Origin: Sphingomonas jejuensis
GTDB lineage: Bacteria > Pseudomonadota > Alphaproteobacteria > Sphingomonadales > Sphingomonadaceae
Reading direction: 5' to 3'
DNA length: 64,000 nucleotides
NCBI RefSeq assembly: GCF_011927695.1
Contig: NZ_JAATJE010000001.1
Coordinates: forward strand, 62,001 to 126,000
A model generated the notes under the pieces. It ran no database searches. It had not been told where the DNA came from and saw only the letters and a list, made by a program, of their open reading frames with translations. Positions 33,341-43,544 of this stretch are shown one piece after another; position 1 is the stretch's first letter, and every line of letters starts with the position of its first letter. A program made the translations under genes and the position numbers.

Positions 33341-33385
33341 TCCCCAGTTTTCCCGTAAATTCCCGTTGTTTCCCGCTCACTCCCA
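33341..33385 (+). promoter_or_regulatory. Probable MraZ operator: five boxes at 10-bp spacing
   Basis: TCCC occurs at 33341, 33351, 33361, 33371 and 33381, exactly 10 bp apart, with the middle three extended to TCCCG and mostly preceded by T. On the other strand these are GGGA repeats. MraZ binds GGG-containing direct repeats at 10-bp period before its own gene, and mraZ follows here. A promoter presumably overlaps, but I cannot place -35/-10 boxes firmly. Confidence 0.8.
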
Positions 33386-33468
33386 AGGTATTGGAGGAGG
33401 TGAAGGGGCGGGGATTCTCGCACGTTGGCGGCACGCGGTCCGGGCGCTGAAAATGCGGCTTTCCGGCA

Positions 33469-33984
33469 ATGGCGGAGCCTTGCCCCTCGCGAGGGCATGG
33501 CTTGACCGACCGGGACTTCTTTCAAGGATTTTCGATCAGCGCGATCGACGGCAAGGGCCGTGTCGCGATGCCCGCCGCCATGCGACAGGCGATCGAGACC
33601 AACAGCGGGGAAGAGCGCCTGGTCATCGCCAAGCACGCCAAGGATCCGTGCCTGATCGGCTACGGCCGCGATTACCTGAAGCGGGCGCACGAGAAGCTGG
33701 AGCAGGCGGAGGCGCAGCGCGTCGCGACCGGCCAGGACATCGATTACAACGCCAAGCGACGCGCCTTTGCGCTGACCGAGGACGTCCCCTTCGACAAGTC
33801 CGGCCGGTTCGTCATGCCCGCCTTCTTCGCGGCGCGCGCAAAGCTCGACGGCCTCGCGATGTTCATCGGCTGGGGCGATTATTTCGAGATCTGGAACCCG
33901 GAGGTCGCGATCGCGACGGACGGCGTCGATCCCGAGGTCAAGGAAGCCGCCGAGTATCTCCTGAGCACCCGGAGGGCGAAGTGA
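33469..33984 (+). CDS. mraZ: Transcriptional regulator MraZ
   Basis: Ring-forming AbrB-like regulator of the division cluster, normally an autorepressor. Two SpoVT-AbrB repeats are visible: [15 protein letters not shown] and [17 protein letters not shown] at 33469 gives 171 residues; TTG at 33502 with GAGG 6 bp upstream would give 160 and an N-terminus closer to the family (TDRDFFQGF). rsmH starts inside its stop. The operator-like repeats lie 84-128 bp upstream. Confidence 0.93.
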   Translation: MAEPCPSRGHGLTDRDFFQGFSISAIDGKGRVAMPAAMRQAIETNSGEERLVIAKHAKDPCLIGYGRDYLKRAHEKLEQAEAQRVATGQDIDYNAKRRAFALTEDVPFDKSGRFVMPAFFAARAKLDGLAMFIGWGDYFEIWNPEVAIATDGVDPEVKEAAEYLLSTRRAK

Positions 33985-34928
33985 GCGCCGCCCCCCATGT
34001 CCCCGTGCTGCTGCAGCCGGTGATCGACGGCCTGGCCCCCGCCCCCGGCGAGCTGCATGTCGACGGCACCTTCGGCGCGGGCGGATACACCCGCGCGATC
34101 CTGGCGCGCGGCGCGCAGGTGATCGCGTTCGACCGCGACCCGGCCGCGATCGCCGACGGCCAGGCGCTGGTGGCGGAGGCGGATGGTGCCCTGACGCTCG
34201 TCCAGCGCCGCTTTTCCGAGCTGGCGACGGTCGTGGAGGCGGCCGATGGCGTGACGCTCGACATCGGCGTGTCCTCCATGCAGCTGGACCAGGCCGAGCG
34301 CGGTTTCTCCTTCCAGTCCGACGGGCCGCTCGACATGCGCATGGAGCAGGCGGGCGAGAGCGCGGCGGACTTCGTCAACGAGGCGGACGAGGGCGAGATC
34401 GCCGACGTCCTGTTCAACCTGGGCGAGGAGCCGCGGGCGCGGCGGATCGCGCGTGCCATCGTCGCCGCGCGCCCGCTGTCGCGGACCGGCGAACTGGCCG
34501 AGGTCGTGCGCCGCGCGGTCGGCCACCGGCCGGGCGAGAAGAAGGATCCTGCCACCCGCACGTTCCAGGCGATCCGCATCCACCTCAACCGCGAGCTCGG
34601 CGAGCTGGAAGACGGGCTGGAGGCGGCAGAGGCCGTGCTGAAGCCCGGCGGCCGCCTGGCGGTGGTGACCTTCCACAGCCTGGAGGACCGCATGGTGAAG
34701 CGCTTCCTGCGCGAGCGGTCTGGCGCGACGCCGGCAGGGTCGCGGCACCGCCCCGCGCCCGCGACGACGCGCGCGCCAAGCTTCGAGCAGGTCGCGCAGC
34801 CGGTGAAGGCGGACGATGCGGAACTGGCCGCGAACCCGCGGGCACGATCGGCGACATTGCGGCTGGCACGGCGAACCGCCGCGCCGGCCTGGGGACGTAT
34901 GCGTAATTCTGGGGAGACGGCGAAATGA
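33981..34928 (+). CDS. rsmH: 16S rRNA m4C1402 methyltransferase RsmH
   Basis: Methylates N4 of C1402 in the ribosomal decoding centre. The 315-residue protein has [13 protein letters not shown], the SAM loop [43 protein letters not shown] and F-H-S-L-E-D-R blocks. The GTG start overlaps the mraZ stop (GTGA), and the end overlaps ftsL as ATGA. Confidence 0.97.
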   Translation: MSAAPHVPVLLQPVIDGLAPAPGELHVDGTFGAGGYTRAILARGAQVIAFDRDPAAIADGQALVAEADGALTLVQRRFSELATVVEAADGVTLDIGVSSMQLDQAERGFSFQSDGPLDMRMEQAGESAADFVNEADEGEIADVLFNLGEEPRARRIARAIVAARPLSRTGELAEVVRRAVGHRPGEKKDPATRTFQAIRIHLNRELGELEDGLEAAEAVLKPGGRLAVVTFHSLEDRMVKRFLRERSGATPAGSRHRPAPATTRAPSFEQVAQPVKADDAELAANPRARSATLRLARRTAAPAWGRMRNSGETAK

Positions 34929-35476
34929 TCGCGCATCGGTTGCAGCCGATCGGGTGGGTGGCGGCGGTCGCGGTGGCGGCGCTGATGTTCTACCTCGTGT
35001 CGCTGCGGGTGGCGACCGAGCGCGCGGCGCTGGACGACACCAACCGCGCGATCGCGGCGGCGGAGCGCGACATCCGCAGGCTGGGGACCGAGCTCGCCAC
35101 GCGCGGATCGCTCCACCAGCTCGACCGCTGGAACCGGCAGGTGCTGTCGCTGACCTCCCCCAAGGTCGACCAGTATCTCCAGGGCCAGCGCCAGCTTGCC
35201 GCCTTCGCCATCGACGCGGTGCCGGCTGCCCCGGCCGGCGGCGCGCAGATGATGCAGGCCAGCGCGACCGCGCCGGCGCCAAGCGAGCCGCGCCTGATCC
35301 TCGCGGTCGTGCCCGATGCCGCGCGCGCCCCCGCCCCGGTGATCCGGACCGCCGCCGTCGCGGTGGCGCCGCCGATGCCGACGCTGCAGAAGGCGGCCTA
35401 CACGCCGACCCTGCTGGGATCGGGCACGCTGGACGACCTGGCCCGCCGCGCCGAAGCGGAAGCCGGCGACCGGTGA
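34925..35476 (+). CDS. ftsL: Cell division protein FtsL
   Basis: Bitopic divisome protein linking FtsQ/FtsB to FtsWI. The TM helix is near residues 9-28 and a coiled coil follows (about 33-65, [19 protein letters not shown] region), then [11 protein letters not shown]. At 183 residues it is longer than typical FtsL (about 100-130) because of an Ala/Pro-rich periplasmic tail from about residue 85. Identification rests mainly on TM plus coiled coil and on its slot between rsmH and ftsI. Confidence 0.88.
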   Translation: MIAHRLQPIGWVAAVAVAALMFYLVSLRVATERAALDDTNRAIAAAERDIRRLGTELATRGSLHQLDRWNRQVLSLTSPKVDQYLQGQRQLAAFAIDAVPAAPAGGAQMMQASATAPAPSEPRLILAVVPDAARAPAPVIRTAAVAVAPPMPTLQKAAYTPTLLGSGTLDDLARRAEAEAGDR

Positions 35477-37176
35477 CGACGCTTACCGCCCCCATCCCGC
35501 GGTCCCGCATCGCGGCTCCGGCCACCCGGCCGGGGCCGTTCGCGTACACGGTGGGGCAGGTGCGGCTGGCGATGCTGCTGGCGCTGTTCGCGCTGCTGAC
35601 GCTGGCCGTGGTCGGGCGGATCGGGTGGCTGGCGGCGGCGGGCGCACAGGCGAACACGCCCCAGCGCGCGATGCTGGGCGCCGGCCGTGCCGACATCGTC
35701 GACCGCAACGGCGTGCCGCTGGCGCGCACGATCGAGGCATGGTCGGTCGGCATCCATCCCGCCAAGGTGATCGGCGACAAGGCCCGGCTGGCGGTCGAAC
35801 TCAACCGGCTGATGCCGGAAAAGACGGTTGCGCAATATCGGGCGATCCTGTCGTCGGGGCGGACCTTCACCTATCTGCGCCGGCGCGCGATGCCGGAACT
35901 GGTGGCGGCGGTGAACGCGCTGGGCGAGCCGGGCATGGCGCTGGCGCGCGAGCCGGAGCGGCTCTACCCGCAGGCGACGCTCGCCGCGCATGTGCTCGGC
36001 TATCTCGATTTCGACGGGCGCGGCGTGACGGGCATGGAGCGCCTGCTGGACGAGCGGCTGTTGCAGGCGGGGCCGGGCGGCGCGCCGGTTGCGCTGTCGA
36101 TCGACAGCCGGGTGCAGGCGGCCTTGGAGAGCGAACTGGATTTCGCGCGGGTGAAGCATTCCGCGATCGGCGCGTCGGGCGTGATCGTGGACGTGCGCAC
36201 CGGCGAGGTCGTCGCGATGGCGTCGCAGCCGGTCTACAATCCCAATCGCCCGGGCCGCACCGCGCCCGAGACGCTGCGCAACAACATGACGCAGAGCGTC
36301 TACGAGCTGGGATCGACGTTCAAGCCGCTGACGCTGGCCAACGCCATCGAGCACCGGGTGGTCACCGACCTGTCCAAGAAGTGGGACGCGAGCCATGCGC
36401 TGGCGATCGGGCGGTTCCGGATCACCGACTTCAAGGGCGAGAACCGGCCGCTGACCGCGGTCGAGATGCTGGTCTATTCATCGAACATCGTGACGGCGCG
36501 GGTCGCCGATGCCGTCGGCGCGGAGCGACAGATCGCGCTGTTCCGCCGGCTGGGCTTCGATCGCCCGCCGGAGATCGAACTGAAGGAAAAGGGCTGGCCG
36601 CTGTTCCCGAAGGACTGGGGGCGCGCCACGCTGCTGACCACCGGTTACGGCCACGGCATCGCGGTGACGCCGCTGCACCTGGCGTCCGCCTATGCCGCGC
36701 TGGTCAACGGCGGAGTGATGCGGCCGCTGTCCCTGCTGAAGCGCGATCCGGCGCACCTGCCCGAAGGACGGCGGGTGTTCTCCGAGGAGACGAGCCGCAC
36801 GATGCGCGGGTTGCTGCGCATGGTGGTGATCGACGGATCGGGCAAGAACGCCAACGTCGCCGGTTACCGCATCGGCGGGAAGACCGGCACCGCCGACAAG
36901 AACCGGGGCGGGCGGTACGGCATCAACGCGCGCGTTTCGACCTTTGCCAGCGCCTTTCCGATGGACGATCCGCGTTACGTCGTGATCGTCAGCTTGGACG
37001 AGCCGCGCCCGACGGCCGACACCTATGGCTATGCCACGGCGGGTTGGACGGCGGCGCCGATCGTCGGCCGGCTGGTGCCGCGGATCGGCCCGATGCTGGG
37101 CGTGTTCCCCGACGTGAACCGCGAAGCCGACATCGGGCACTTGATTCCGCTGGTCTGGAAGCCGAAGCGCGGCTGA
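35473..37176 (+). CDS. ftsI: Septal peptidoglycan transpeptidase FtsI (PBP3)
   Basis: Class B penicillin-binding protein that crosslinks septal wall. From the GTG at 35473 it has 567 residues: a TM helix near 26-50, a pedestal domain starting R-A-D-I-V-D-R-N-G-V-P-L-A, and the transpeptidase domain with the nucleophile in S281-T-F-K284, S336-S-N338 and K470-T-G-T473. All active-site motifs are intact. GTG overlaps the ftsL stop, and murE begins in its TGA (TGATG). Confidence 0.96.
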   Translation: MTTLTAPIPRSRIAAPATRPGPFAYTVGQVRLAMLLALFALLTLAVVGRIGWLAAAGAQANTPQRAMLGAGRADIVDRNGVPLARTIEAWSVGIHPAKVIGDKARLAVELNRLMPEKTVAQYRAILSSGRTFTYLRRRAMPELVAAVNALGEPGMALAREPERLYPQATLAAHVLGYLDFDGRGVTGMERLLDERLLQAGPGGAPVALSIDSRVQAALESELDFARVKHSAIGASGVIVDVRTGEVVAMASQPVYNPNRPGRTAPETLRNNMTQSVYELGSTFKPLTLANAIEHRVVTDLSKKWDASHALAIGRFRITDFKGENRPLTAVEMLVYSSNIVTARVADAVGAERQIALFRRLGFDRPPEIELKEKGWPLFPKDWGRATLLTTGYGHGIAVTPLHLASAYAALVNGGVMRPLSLLKRDPAHLPEGRRVFSEETSRTMRGLLRMVVIDGSGKNANVAGYRIGGKTGTADKNRGGRYGINARVSTFASAFPMDDPRYVVIVSLDEPRPTADTYGYATAGWTAAPIVGRLVPRIGPMLGVFPDVNREADIGHLIPLVWKPKRG

Positions 37177-38603
37177 TGCAACTGGGCGCCCTCCATGACG
37201 GCGGCGGCGACGTGGCGGTCACGGGGTTCGCCATCGACCACCGCAAGGTTGCGCCGGGCACGATCTTCGGCGCGTTCAAGGGCGCGCGCTTCAACGGCGA
37301 GGACTATATCGACCAGGCGGTTGCGGCCGGCGCCGTGGCGGTGGTGGCGCGGCCGGGCGTGCGTGTCGACGGCGCGGTGCACATCGCCGACGACAGCCCG
37401 CGCCGGCGCTTCGCCCTGCTCGCCGCGCGCTACTTCGCCCCGTTCCCCGAGACGGTGGTGGCGGTCACCGGCACCAACGGCAAGACATCCACGGTGGAAC
37501 TGACCCGCCAGCTGTGGCGGATGGCGGGCGAGGCGGCGGCATCCATCGGCACGCTGGGCGTGACGACCGGCGAGGAGCGGGTGGCGACCGGTCTGACGAC
37601 CCCCGACGTGGTGACGTTCCTGGCCAATGTCGCCGGCCTGGCGCGCGAGGGCGTGACGCACCTGGCCTTCGAGGCGTCGAGCCACGGCCTGTCGCAGTAT
37701 CGGACGGAGGGCCTGCCCGTCCGCGCGGCGGGGTTCAGCAACCTCAGCCGCGATCATCTCGACTATCATGGCGACATGGCGGCCTATCTGACGGCGAAGC
37801 TCCGGCTGTTTTCCGAAGTTGTCGACGATGGCGGAACGGCGGTGGTGTGGGCGGACGACGAGGCGTCGCCGCGCGTGATCGACCTGGCGCGCGCCCGGCG
37901 GCTGCGGCTGATCACGGTGGGGACGCAGGGCGCGGACCTGCTGCTGATGGCGCGCGCGCCGTCGCTGCTGGGGCAGAAGCTGACGGTGGGGTGGGACGGC
38001 GCGACCTTTGACGTGATGCTGCCGCTGATCGGCGCCTATCAGGCGGCAAACGCGCTGGTGGCGGCGGGGCTGGTGATTGGCTGCGGTGGCGACCCGGCGG
38101 CGACCATCCGCAACCTTGCCCGCCTGCAGCCGGTGCGCGGACGGCTGGAGCGCGCGGCGATCGCCCGCAACGGCGCGCCGGTCTATGTCGACTACGCCCA
38201 CACCCCCGACGCGCTCAGCGCCGCTGCGGAGGCGCTGCGCCCGCATGCCGACGGACGGCTGATCCTGGTGTTCGGGGCCGGCGGCGACCGCGACGCCGGC
38301 AAGCGGCCGGAGATGGGCGAGGTGGCGGCCGCCAGCGCCGACCTGGTCATCGTCACCGACGACAATCCGCGCGGCGAGGACCCCGCCGCCATCCGCCGGG
38401 CGGTGCTGGCGGGCGCGCCGGGCGCGCGCGAGATCGGCAGCCGGCGCGATGCCATCGCCGCCGCGATCGGGGAAGCGGAGGCGGGTGACATCGTGCTGAT
38501 CGCGGGCAAGGGGCACGAGCAGGGGCAGATCGTCGGCGCGGGCGAGGACATGCGGGTGCTGCCGTTCGACGATGTGAGCGTCGCGCGCGAGTGCGCGGCA
38601 TGA
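37176..38603 (+). CDS. murE: UDP-MurNAc-tripeptide synthetase MurE
   Basis: Adds the third amino acid of the peptidoglycan stem. The 475-residue protein has the ATP loop V-T-G-T-N-G-K-T-S-T, the H-L-D-Y-H-G block and, at residues 396-399, D-N-P-R, the signature of meso-diaminopimelate specificity. The wall is therefore predicted to be of the DAP type, as in other Gram-negatives. Upstream the same frame runs antisense-like through ftsI DNA; the ATG in the ftsI stop is the only sensible start. Confidence 0.97.
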   Translation: MQLGALHDGGGDVAVTGFAIDHRKVAPGTIFGAFKGARFNGEDYIDQAVAAGAVAVVARPGVRVDGAVHIADDSPRRRFALLAARYFAPFPETVVAVTGTNGKTSTVELTRQLWRMAGEAAASIGTLGVTTGEERVATGLTTPDVVTFLANVAGLAREGVTHLAFEASSHGLSQYRTEGLPVRAAGFSNLSRDHLDYHGDMAAYLTAKLRLFSEVVDDGGTAVVWADDEASPRVIDLARARRLRLITVGTQGADLLLMARAPSLLGQKLTVGWDGATFDVMLPLIGAYQAANALVAAGLVIGCGGDPAATIRNLARLQPVRGRLERAAIARNGAPVYVDYAHTPDALSAAAEALRPHADGRLILVFGAGGDRDAGKRPEMGEVAAASADLVIVTDDNPRGEDPAAIRRAVLAGAPGAREIGSRRDAIAAAIGEAEAGDIVLIAGKGHEQGQIVGAGEDMRVLPFDDVSVARECAA

Positions 38604-39979
38604 CGGCCCTGTGGACCTCAGACGAGATCGCGGCCGCGACCGGCGGCACCGCGACCACCGCGTTCGCGGCAGACGGCGTCGCGTTCGACTCGCGCGAGGT
38701 CGGCCCCGGCGACCTGTTCGTGGCCTTGAAGGGCGAAGCGACGGACGGCCACCGCTTCGTGCCGGGCGCGCTGGCGTCGGGCGCGGCCGGGGTGCTGGTG
38801 TCGGAGCATGCGGACGGGCCGGCCGTCGTCGTGCCGGACACCATGGCGGCCTTGGACGATCTGGCGCGCGCGGCGCGGGCGCGCATGGCGGGCACGGTGA
38901 TCGGCGTGACCGGATCGGTCGGCAAGACCGGCACCAAGGAAGCGCTGTTCCAGGCGTTCGACCGGATCGCGCCGGGCCTCGTCCACCGATCGGTCAAGAG
39001 CTACAACAACCATACGGGCGTTCCGCTCAGCCTGGCGCGGATGCCGCGAGACACGCGGTTCGGCGTGTTCGAGATGGGGATGAGCGCGGCCGGCGAGCTG
39101 TCGGCGCTGACCCGGCTGGTGCGGCCGCACGTGGCGATCGTCACCGCCATCGCGCCCGCGCATGGCGCCAACTTTTCCGGGGAAGCCGCGATCGCGGCGG
39201 CGAAGGCGGAGATCTTCGAGGGGCTGGAGCCGGGGGGCACCGCCATCCTGCCGGAAGACAGCCCGCACCGCGACCTGCTGCACGCCGCGGCCGCACGGCA
39301 TGCGGACCGGGTGCTCAGCTTCGGCAGCGGGCGCGGCGCCGATGTGCGCGCGGTGGACGTGACGCCGGGTGCGCGCGGAACCCAGGTCACCGCCGCGCTG
39401 CCGGGCGGGCGCACCCTGTCCTTCACCGTCGCGCAGCCGGGCGCGCACTGGGTCAGCAACGCGCTGGCCGTGATCGCGGCCGTCCACGCGGCGGGCGGCG
39501 ACGTGGCGCGGGCCGGGCTCGCGCTGGCCGAGCTGCCGGGGCTGGCGGGTCGCGGCGCGCGGTTGCAGGTGCCGGTGGCGGGGGGCACCGCTCTCCTGAT
39601 CGACGAAAGCTACAACGCCAATCCGGCGTCCATGCGCGCGACGCTGGCGGTGCTGGGCGCAACGGGCGCGGCGCGCCGGATCGCCGTGCTGGGCGGCATG
39701 CGCGAGCTTGGCGCAGAGGCGGACGCGCACCACCGCGCGCTGGCCGAGCCGCTCGGGGCGGCCGCCGTCGACTATGCGATCCTGGTGGGCGCGGAGATGG
39801 CGCCGCTCGCCGAAAGGCTTGAGGGGCAGGCCGATTTCGCGCATGTGCCCGACGCGGCGGCCGCGCGCGCGATCCTGGAGGAGCGCCTGCGCCCCGGCGA
39901 CGCCGTGCTCGTCAAGGGATCAAACGCGATCGGGCTCAGCCGCCTGGTCGAGGCGTTGGCTGCGTCCAAAGGGGATTGA
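38600..39979 (+). CDS. murF: UDP-MurNAc-tripeptide:D-Ala-D-Ala ligase MurF
   Basis: Completes the UDP-MurNAc-pentapeptide by adding D-Ala-D-Ala. The 459 residues carry F-D-S-R-E-V-G-P-G-D-L-F-V-A-L-K-G, the P-loop V-T-G-S-V-G-K-T-G-T-K, S-Y-N-N-H-T-G-V-P-L and D-E-S-Y-N-A-N-P-A-S-M-R. ATG at 38600 overlaps the murE stop; an ATG 9 bp earlier is possible but would overlap further. mraY starts 6 bp after the stop. Confidence 0.96.
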   Translation: MTALWTSDEIAAATGGTATTAFAADGVAFDSREVGPGDLFVALKGEATDGHRFVPGALASGAAGVLVSEHADGPAVVVPDTMAALDDLARAARARMAGTVIGVTGSVGKTGTKEALFQAFDRIAPGLVHRSVKSYNNHTGVPLSLARMPRDTRFGVFEMGMSAAGELSALTRLVRPHVAIVTAIAPAHGANFSGEAAIAAAKAEIFEGLEPGGTAILPEDSPHRDLLHAAAARHADRVLSFGSGRGADVRAVDVTPGARGTQVTAALPGGRTLSFTVAQPGAHWVSNALAVIAAVHAAGGDVARAGLALAELPGLAGRGARLQVPVAGGTALLIDESYNANPASMRATLAVLGATGAARRIAVLGGMRELGAEADAHHRALAEPLGAAAVDYAILVGAEMAPLAERLEGQADFAHVPDAAAARAILEERLRPGDAVLVKGSNAIGLSRLVEALAASKGD

Positions 39980-39985
39980 AGCGGG

Positions 39986-41056
39986 ATGTTGTACCTGATC
40001 GCGGAGGCGCTGGGCTTCCCGGGCATCCTGAACCTCATCCGCTACCAGAGCTTTCGCACGGGAAGCGCGGTTGCCACCGCGCTCATCATCGGCCTGATCA
40101 TCGGACCGCGTTTCATCGGCTGGCTGCGCGTGCGGCAGGGCAAGGGCCAGCCGATCCGCGCCGACGGTCCCCAGAGCCACCTGGCCAAGCGCGGCACGCC
40201 GACGATGGGCGGCCTGATGATCCTGACCGCGCTCACCATCTCGGCGGTGCTGTGGGTGGAGCCGGGCAACCCGTTCGTGTGGGCGGTGCTGTTCGTGACG
40301 CTGGGCTTCGGCACGATCGGGTTCCTGGACGACTATGACAAGGTCAAGAAGTCGAGCCACAAGGGCCTGTCGGGCAAGATGCGCCTGCTGCTGGAATTCG
40401 CGATCGCGGGCGGAGCGAGCTGGCTGATCATCAGCCAGACGTCCACGCTCCTCTACCTGCCGTTCGTCACCGGCGTCGCCATCGACCTGGGCCCGTTCTA
40501 CATCGTGTTCGCCGCCTTCGTGATCGTGGCGTTCGGCAATTCGGTGAACCTGACCGACGGGCTCGACGGGCTGGCGACGATGCCCGTCATCATCGCGTCG
40601 GTCGCGTTGATGATGATCGTCTACCTGGCGGGCAACGCGCGCTTTGCCGACTATCTGGGCATCCCGCACGTGCCCGGCGCGGGCGAGCTGGCGATCATCT
40701 GCGGCGGCATCGTCGGTGCGGGCCTTGCCTTCCTGTGGTTCAACGCGCCGCCGGCCGCCGTCTTCATGGGCGACACCGGATCGCTGGCGCTGGGCGGGGC
40801 ATTGGGCGCGATCGCGGTGACGGCGCATCACGAGATCGTGCTGGCGATCATCGGCGGATTGTTCGTGGTCGAGGCGCTGTCCGTCATCATCCAGGTGTTC
40901 TTCTACAAGCGCACGGGCAAGCGCGTGTTCCGGATGGCGCCGATCCACCATCATTTCGAGCAGCTGGGATGGTCGGAGCCGACGGTGGTGATCCGGTTCT
41001 GGATCATTTCCTTCGCGCTGGCGCTGGCCGGCCTGTCGACGCTGAAGATCCGGTGA
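39986..41056 (+). CDS. mraY: Phospho-MurNAc-pentapeptide translocase MraY
   Basis: Ten-TM inner-membrane enzyme making lipid I from UDP-MurNAc-pentapeptide and undecaprenyl phosphate. The 356 residues include K-R-G-T-P-T-M-G-G, the Asp pair [20 protein letters not shown] and the [11 protein letters not shown] loop. The length is standard. It is the only gene of the cluster between rsmH and ftsQ that does not overlap the gene before it. Confidence 0.97.
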   Translation: MLYLIAEALGFPGILNLIRYQSFRTGSAVATALIIGLIIGPRFIGWLRVRQGKGQPIRADGPQSHLAKRGTPTMGGLMILTALTISAVLWVEPGNPFVWAVLFVTLGFGTIGFLDDYDKVKKSSHKGLSGKMRLLLEFAIAGGASWLIISQTSTLLYLPFVTGVAIDLGPFYIVFAAFVIVAFGNSVNLTDGLDGLATMPVIIASVALMMIVYLAGNARFADYLGIPHVPGAGELAIICGGIVGAGLAFLWFNAPPAAVFMGDTGSLALGGALGAIAVTAHHEIVLAIIGGLFVVEALSVIIQVFFYKRTGKRVFRMAPIHHHFEQLGWSEPTVVIRFWIISFALALAGLSTLKIR

Positions 41057-42351
41057 TCCTGTCGCGGGCCTGGGCGGGCAAGCGTTACGCCGTGCTGGGC
41101 CTTGCGCGGTCCGGCCGCGCGACGGTTGACGCGTTGCTGGCGGCGGGCGCCGCCGTGGTGGCATGGGACGGGAGCGCCGACGCACGCCAGACGGTCGATC
41201 CGCGCGCCGAGATCGCCGATCCGACGACCATCGACCTGGCCGGCTTCGCAGCTGTGGTCGTGTCGCCTGGCATCCCGCTCAACCGCCATCCGATCGCCGG
41301 CCATGCCGCGGCAGCGGGCGTGCCGGTGATCGGCGACATCGAGCTGTTCGCCGAGGCACGCGCCGAGTTGCCACCGCACAAGGTGGTCGGGATCACCGGC
41401 ACCAACGGCAAGTCGACCACCACGGCGCTGGTGCACCATATCCTGAAGACGGCGGATGTGCCGACGCTGATGGGTGGCAACATCGGGCTGCCGATCCTGG
41501 CGCAGCAGCCGCTGCCGGCAGGCGGCGTCTATGTGCTGGAGCTGTCGAGCTACCAGATCGACCTGACGCGGACGCTCGACTGCGACGTGGCGGTGCTCTT
41601 GAACGTCACGCCCGATCATCTCGACCGATATAAAAGCTTCGAGGCCTATTCGGCATCGAAGGCGCGGCTGTTCCTGATGCAGTCGGACGGACGTACCGGC
41701 CTGATCGCCGAGGACGACACGGAAGCAGACGAGATCCTGTCCCGGTTGGAGCATGAGCATCAGCGCTGGCGCGGGATCGAGTCCTTCCACCACGCCACGG
41801 TCGCGGACCGCCAGGCGGACTGGCCCGCGTTGCAGGGGCCGCACAATGGCCAGAACGCGGCCGCCGCGATCGAGGCGTGCGAGGCGCTGGGCCTCGACGA
41901 GGACGCCGTGGAGGCGGGGCTGCGCAGCTTTCCCGGCCTGCCGCACCGGATGGAGCGGGTGGCGGAGCGGGGCGGCGTGATCTTCGTCAACGACAGCAAG
42001 GCGACCAACGCGGAGGCGGCCGCGCCCGCGCTCGCCAGCTTCCCATCGATCCGCTGGATCCTGGGCGGGCGCGCGAAGGCGGCCGATCTGGACGCGTGCG
42101 CGCCCCACTTCGCGCATGTCCGCCATGCCTACACGATCGGCGAGGCCGGCGAGACCTTCGCCGAGCTCCTGCGGCCGCACATGGCGGTGACCGCGTGCGC
42201 GACGCTGGACAAGGCAGTGGCGCGCGCGGCGGCGGATGCGGCGGCGGGGGACACGGTGCTGCTGTCGCCGGCGGCAGCCTCGTTCGACCAATTCACCGAT
42301 TTCGAGGCGCGGGGGCGCGCATTTGCCGATCTGGTAAGGGCAATGGCATGA
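41053..42351 (+). CDS. murD: UDP-MurNAc-L-Ala:D-Glu ligase MurD
   Basis: Adds D-glutamate to UDP-MurNAc-L-Ala. From GTG 41053 the protein has 432 residues, with V-L-G-L-A-R-S-G at the N-terminus, the P-loop [21 protein letters not shown] and [12 protein letters not shown] overlaps the mraY stop and ATG of ftsW overlaps its own. N-terminus is slightly compact but complete. Confidence 0.96.
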   Translation: MILSRAWAGKRYAVLGLARSGRATVDALLAAGAAVVAWDGSADARQTVDPRAEIADPTTIDLAGFAAVVVSPGIPLNRHPIAGHAAAAGVPVIGDIELFAEARAELPPHKVVGITGTNGKSTTTALVHHILKTADVPTLMGGNIGLPILAQQPLPAGGVYVLELSSYQIDLTRTLDCDVAVLLNVTPDHLDRYKSFEAYSASKARLFLMQSDGRTGLIAEDDTEADEILSRLEHEHQRWRGIESFHHATVADRQADWPALQGPHNGQNAAAAIEACEALGLDEDAVEAGLRSFPGLPHRMERVAERGGVIFVNDSKATNAEAAAPALASFPSIRWILGGRAKAADLDACAPHFAHVRHAYTIGEAGETFAELLRPHMAVTACATLDKAVARAAADAAAGDTVLLSPAAASFDQFTDFEARGRAFADLVRAMA

Positions 42352-43544
42352 CGGACGTGATGCGGGGCGGACGCAAACCGATGGCGCGGCTGGGCCGCGC
42401 GGACCAGAGCCCGATGGCGGTCTGGTTCTGGGAGATCGACCGCGTTCTGCTGATGCTGGTCACCGTGCTGATCGCGATCGGGCTGATCGCGGTGGCCGCC
42501 GGATCGCCGGCCGCGGCCCACCGTTATTCGGGCGCGGCCATGACCTTTCCGCCGCTTTATTATTTCTGGCGCCAGCTGATCTGGGTGATCCTGAGCCTGC
42601 CGGTGATGCTGGGCGTGTCGATGCTGCCCAAGCAGATGGCGCGGCGCCTGTGCCTGGCGGCGGCGGGCGTGCTGATGGTCTGCCTGATGCTGGTGCCGGT
42701 GATCGGCGTGAACGTGAACGGGGCCAACCGCTGGCTGGGCATGGGCTTTGCCCAGTTCCAGCCGTCCGAGTTCCTGAAGCCCGTGTTCGTGGTGTCGCTG
42801 GCCTGGCTGCTGTCGCTGAAGCAGCAGGACGCGAGCCTGCCGGTGGTGCCCCTGTCCGGCGCGATCGTCGGGTTGATCGCCGTGTTGCTGATGGCGCAGC
42901 CGGATTTCGGCCAGACGGTGGTGTTCATCGCCATGTGGGGCGCGTTGTTGCTGCTGTCGGGCGTGTCGATGCGGTGGATCGGCGGGCTGGCGCTGGCCGG
43001 CGTGGCGGGCGTGATCGGCGCGTACCTGTTCTATCCGGTGGCGACGCGGCGCATCAACGACTTCCTGTTCCAGGCGGGCGACACCTATCAGACGGACATG
43101 GCGCACGACACGATCACGGCGGGCGGCCTGTTCGGCACCGGCCCCGGCGGCGGCACCGCCAAGTTCCGGCTGCCGGAAGCGCACACCGACTATATCTTCT
43201 CGGTGATTGGCGAGGAGTTCGGCCTGATCGCCTGCGCCATCGTCGTGCTGCTGTACCTGGTGATCGTCGCGCGGGTGCTGGTGAAGCTGCTGGACGAAGA
43301 GGACAGCTTCACCATGCTGGCCGCCGCCGGCCTGGCGACGCAGTTCGGCGTGCAGGCCTTTATCAACATGATGGTCAATGTCGGGCTGGCGCCCGCGAAG
43401 GGCATGACCCTGCCCTTCATCAGCTATGGCGGGTCGTCGATGATCGCATTGGGCCTCGGCATGGGGCTCTTGCTGGCCTTTACCCGGCGCAACCCGTTCC
43501 TGAAGCGATCCCCCTATCTGGCGGGGCGGGGAGCGACGCGTTGA
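42348..43544 (+). CDS. ftsW: Septal peptidoglycan polymerase FtsW
   Basis: SEDS-family glycosyltransferase that polymerises lipid II at the septum with FtsI. The 398-residue protein has about ten TM helices, the conserved N-G-A-N-R-W-L-G-M-G block, F-Q-P-S-E-F-L-K, and E-A-H-T-D-Y-I-F-S-V-I-G-E-E-F-G, which holds the catalytic Asp/Glu region. The end P-F-I-S-Y-G-G-S-S-M is typical. Start overlaps murD (ATGA). Confidence 0.96.
   Translation: MTDVMRGGRKPMARLGRADQSPMAVWFWEIDRVLLMLVTVLIAIGLIAVAAGSPAAAHRYSGAAMTFPPLYYFWRQLIWVILSLPVMLGVSMLPKQMARRLCLAAAGVLMVCLMLVPVIGVNVNGANRWLGMGFAQFQPSEFLKPVFVVSLAWLLSLKQQDASLPVVPLSGAIVGLIAVLLMAQPDFGQTVVFIAMWGALLLLSGVSMRWIGGLALAGVAGVIGAYLFYPVATRRINDFLFQAGDTYQTDMAHDTITAGGLFGTGPGGGTAKFRLPEAHTDYIFSVIGEEFGLIACAIVVLLYLVIVARVLVKLLDEEDSFTMLAAAGLATQFGVQAFINMMVNVGLAPAKGMTLPFISYGGSSMIALGLGMGLLLAFTRRNPFLKRSPYLAGRGATR

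Noticed and set aside
35625-37175. Upstream extension of murE through ftsI
   Set aside because: Out-of-frame shadow of ftsI; composition is Arg/Ala/Gly-rich and MurE homology begins at the ATG at 37176.
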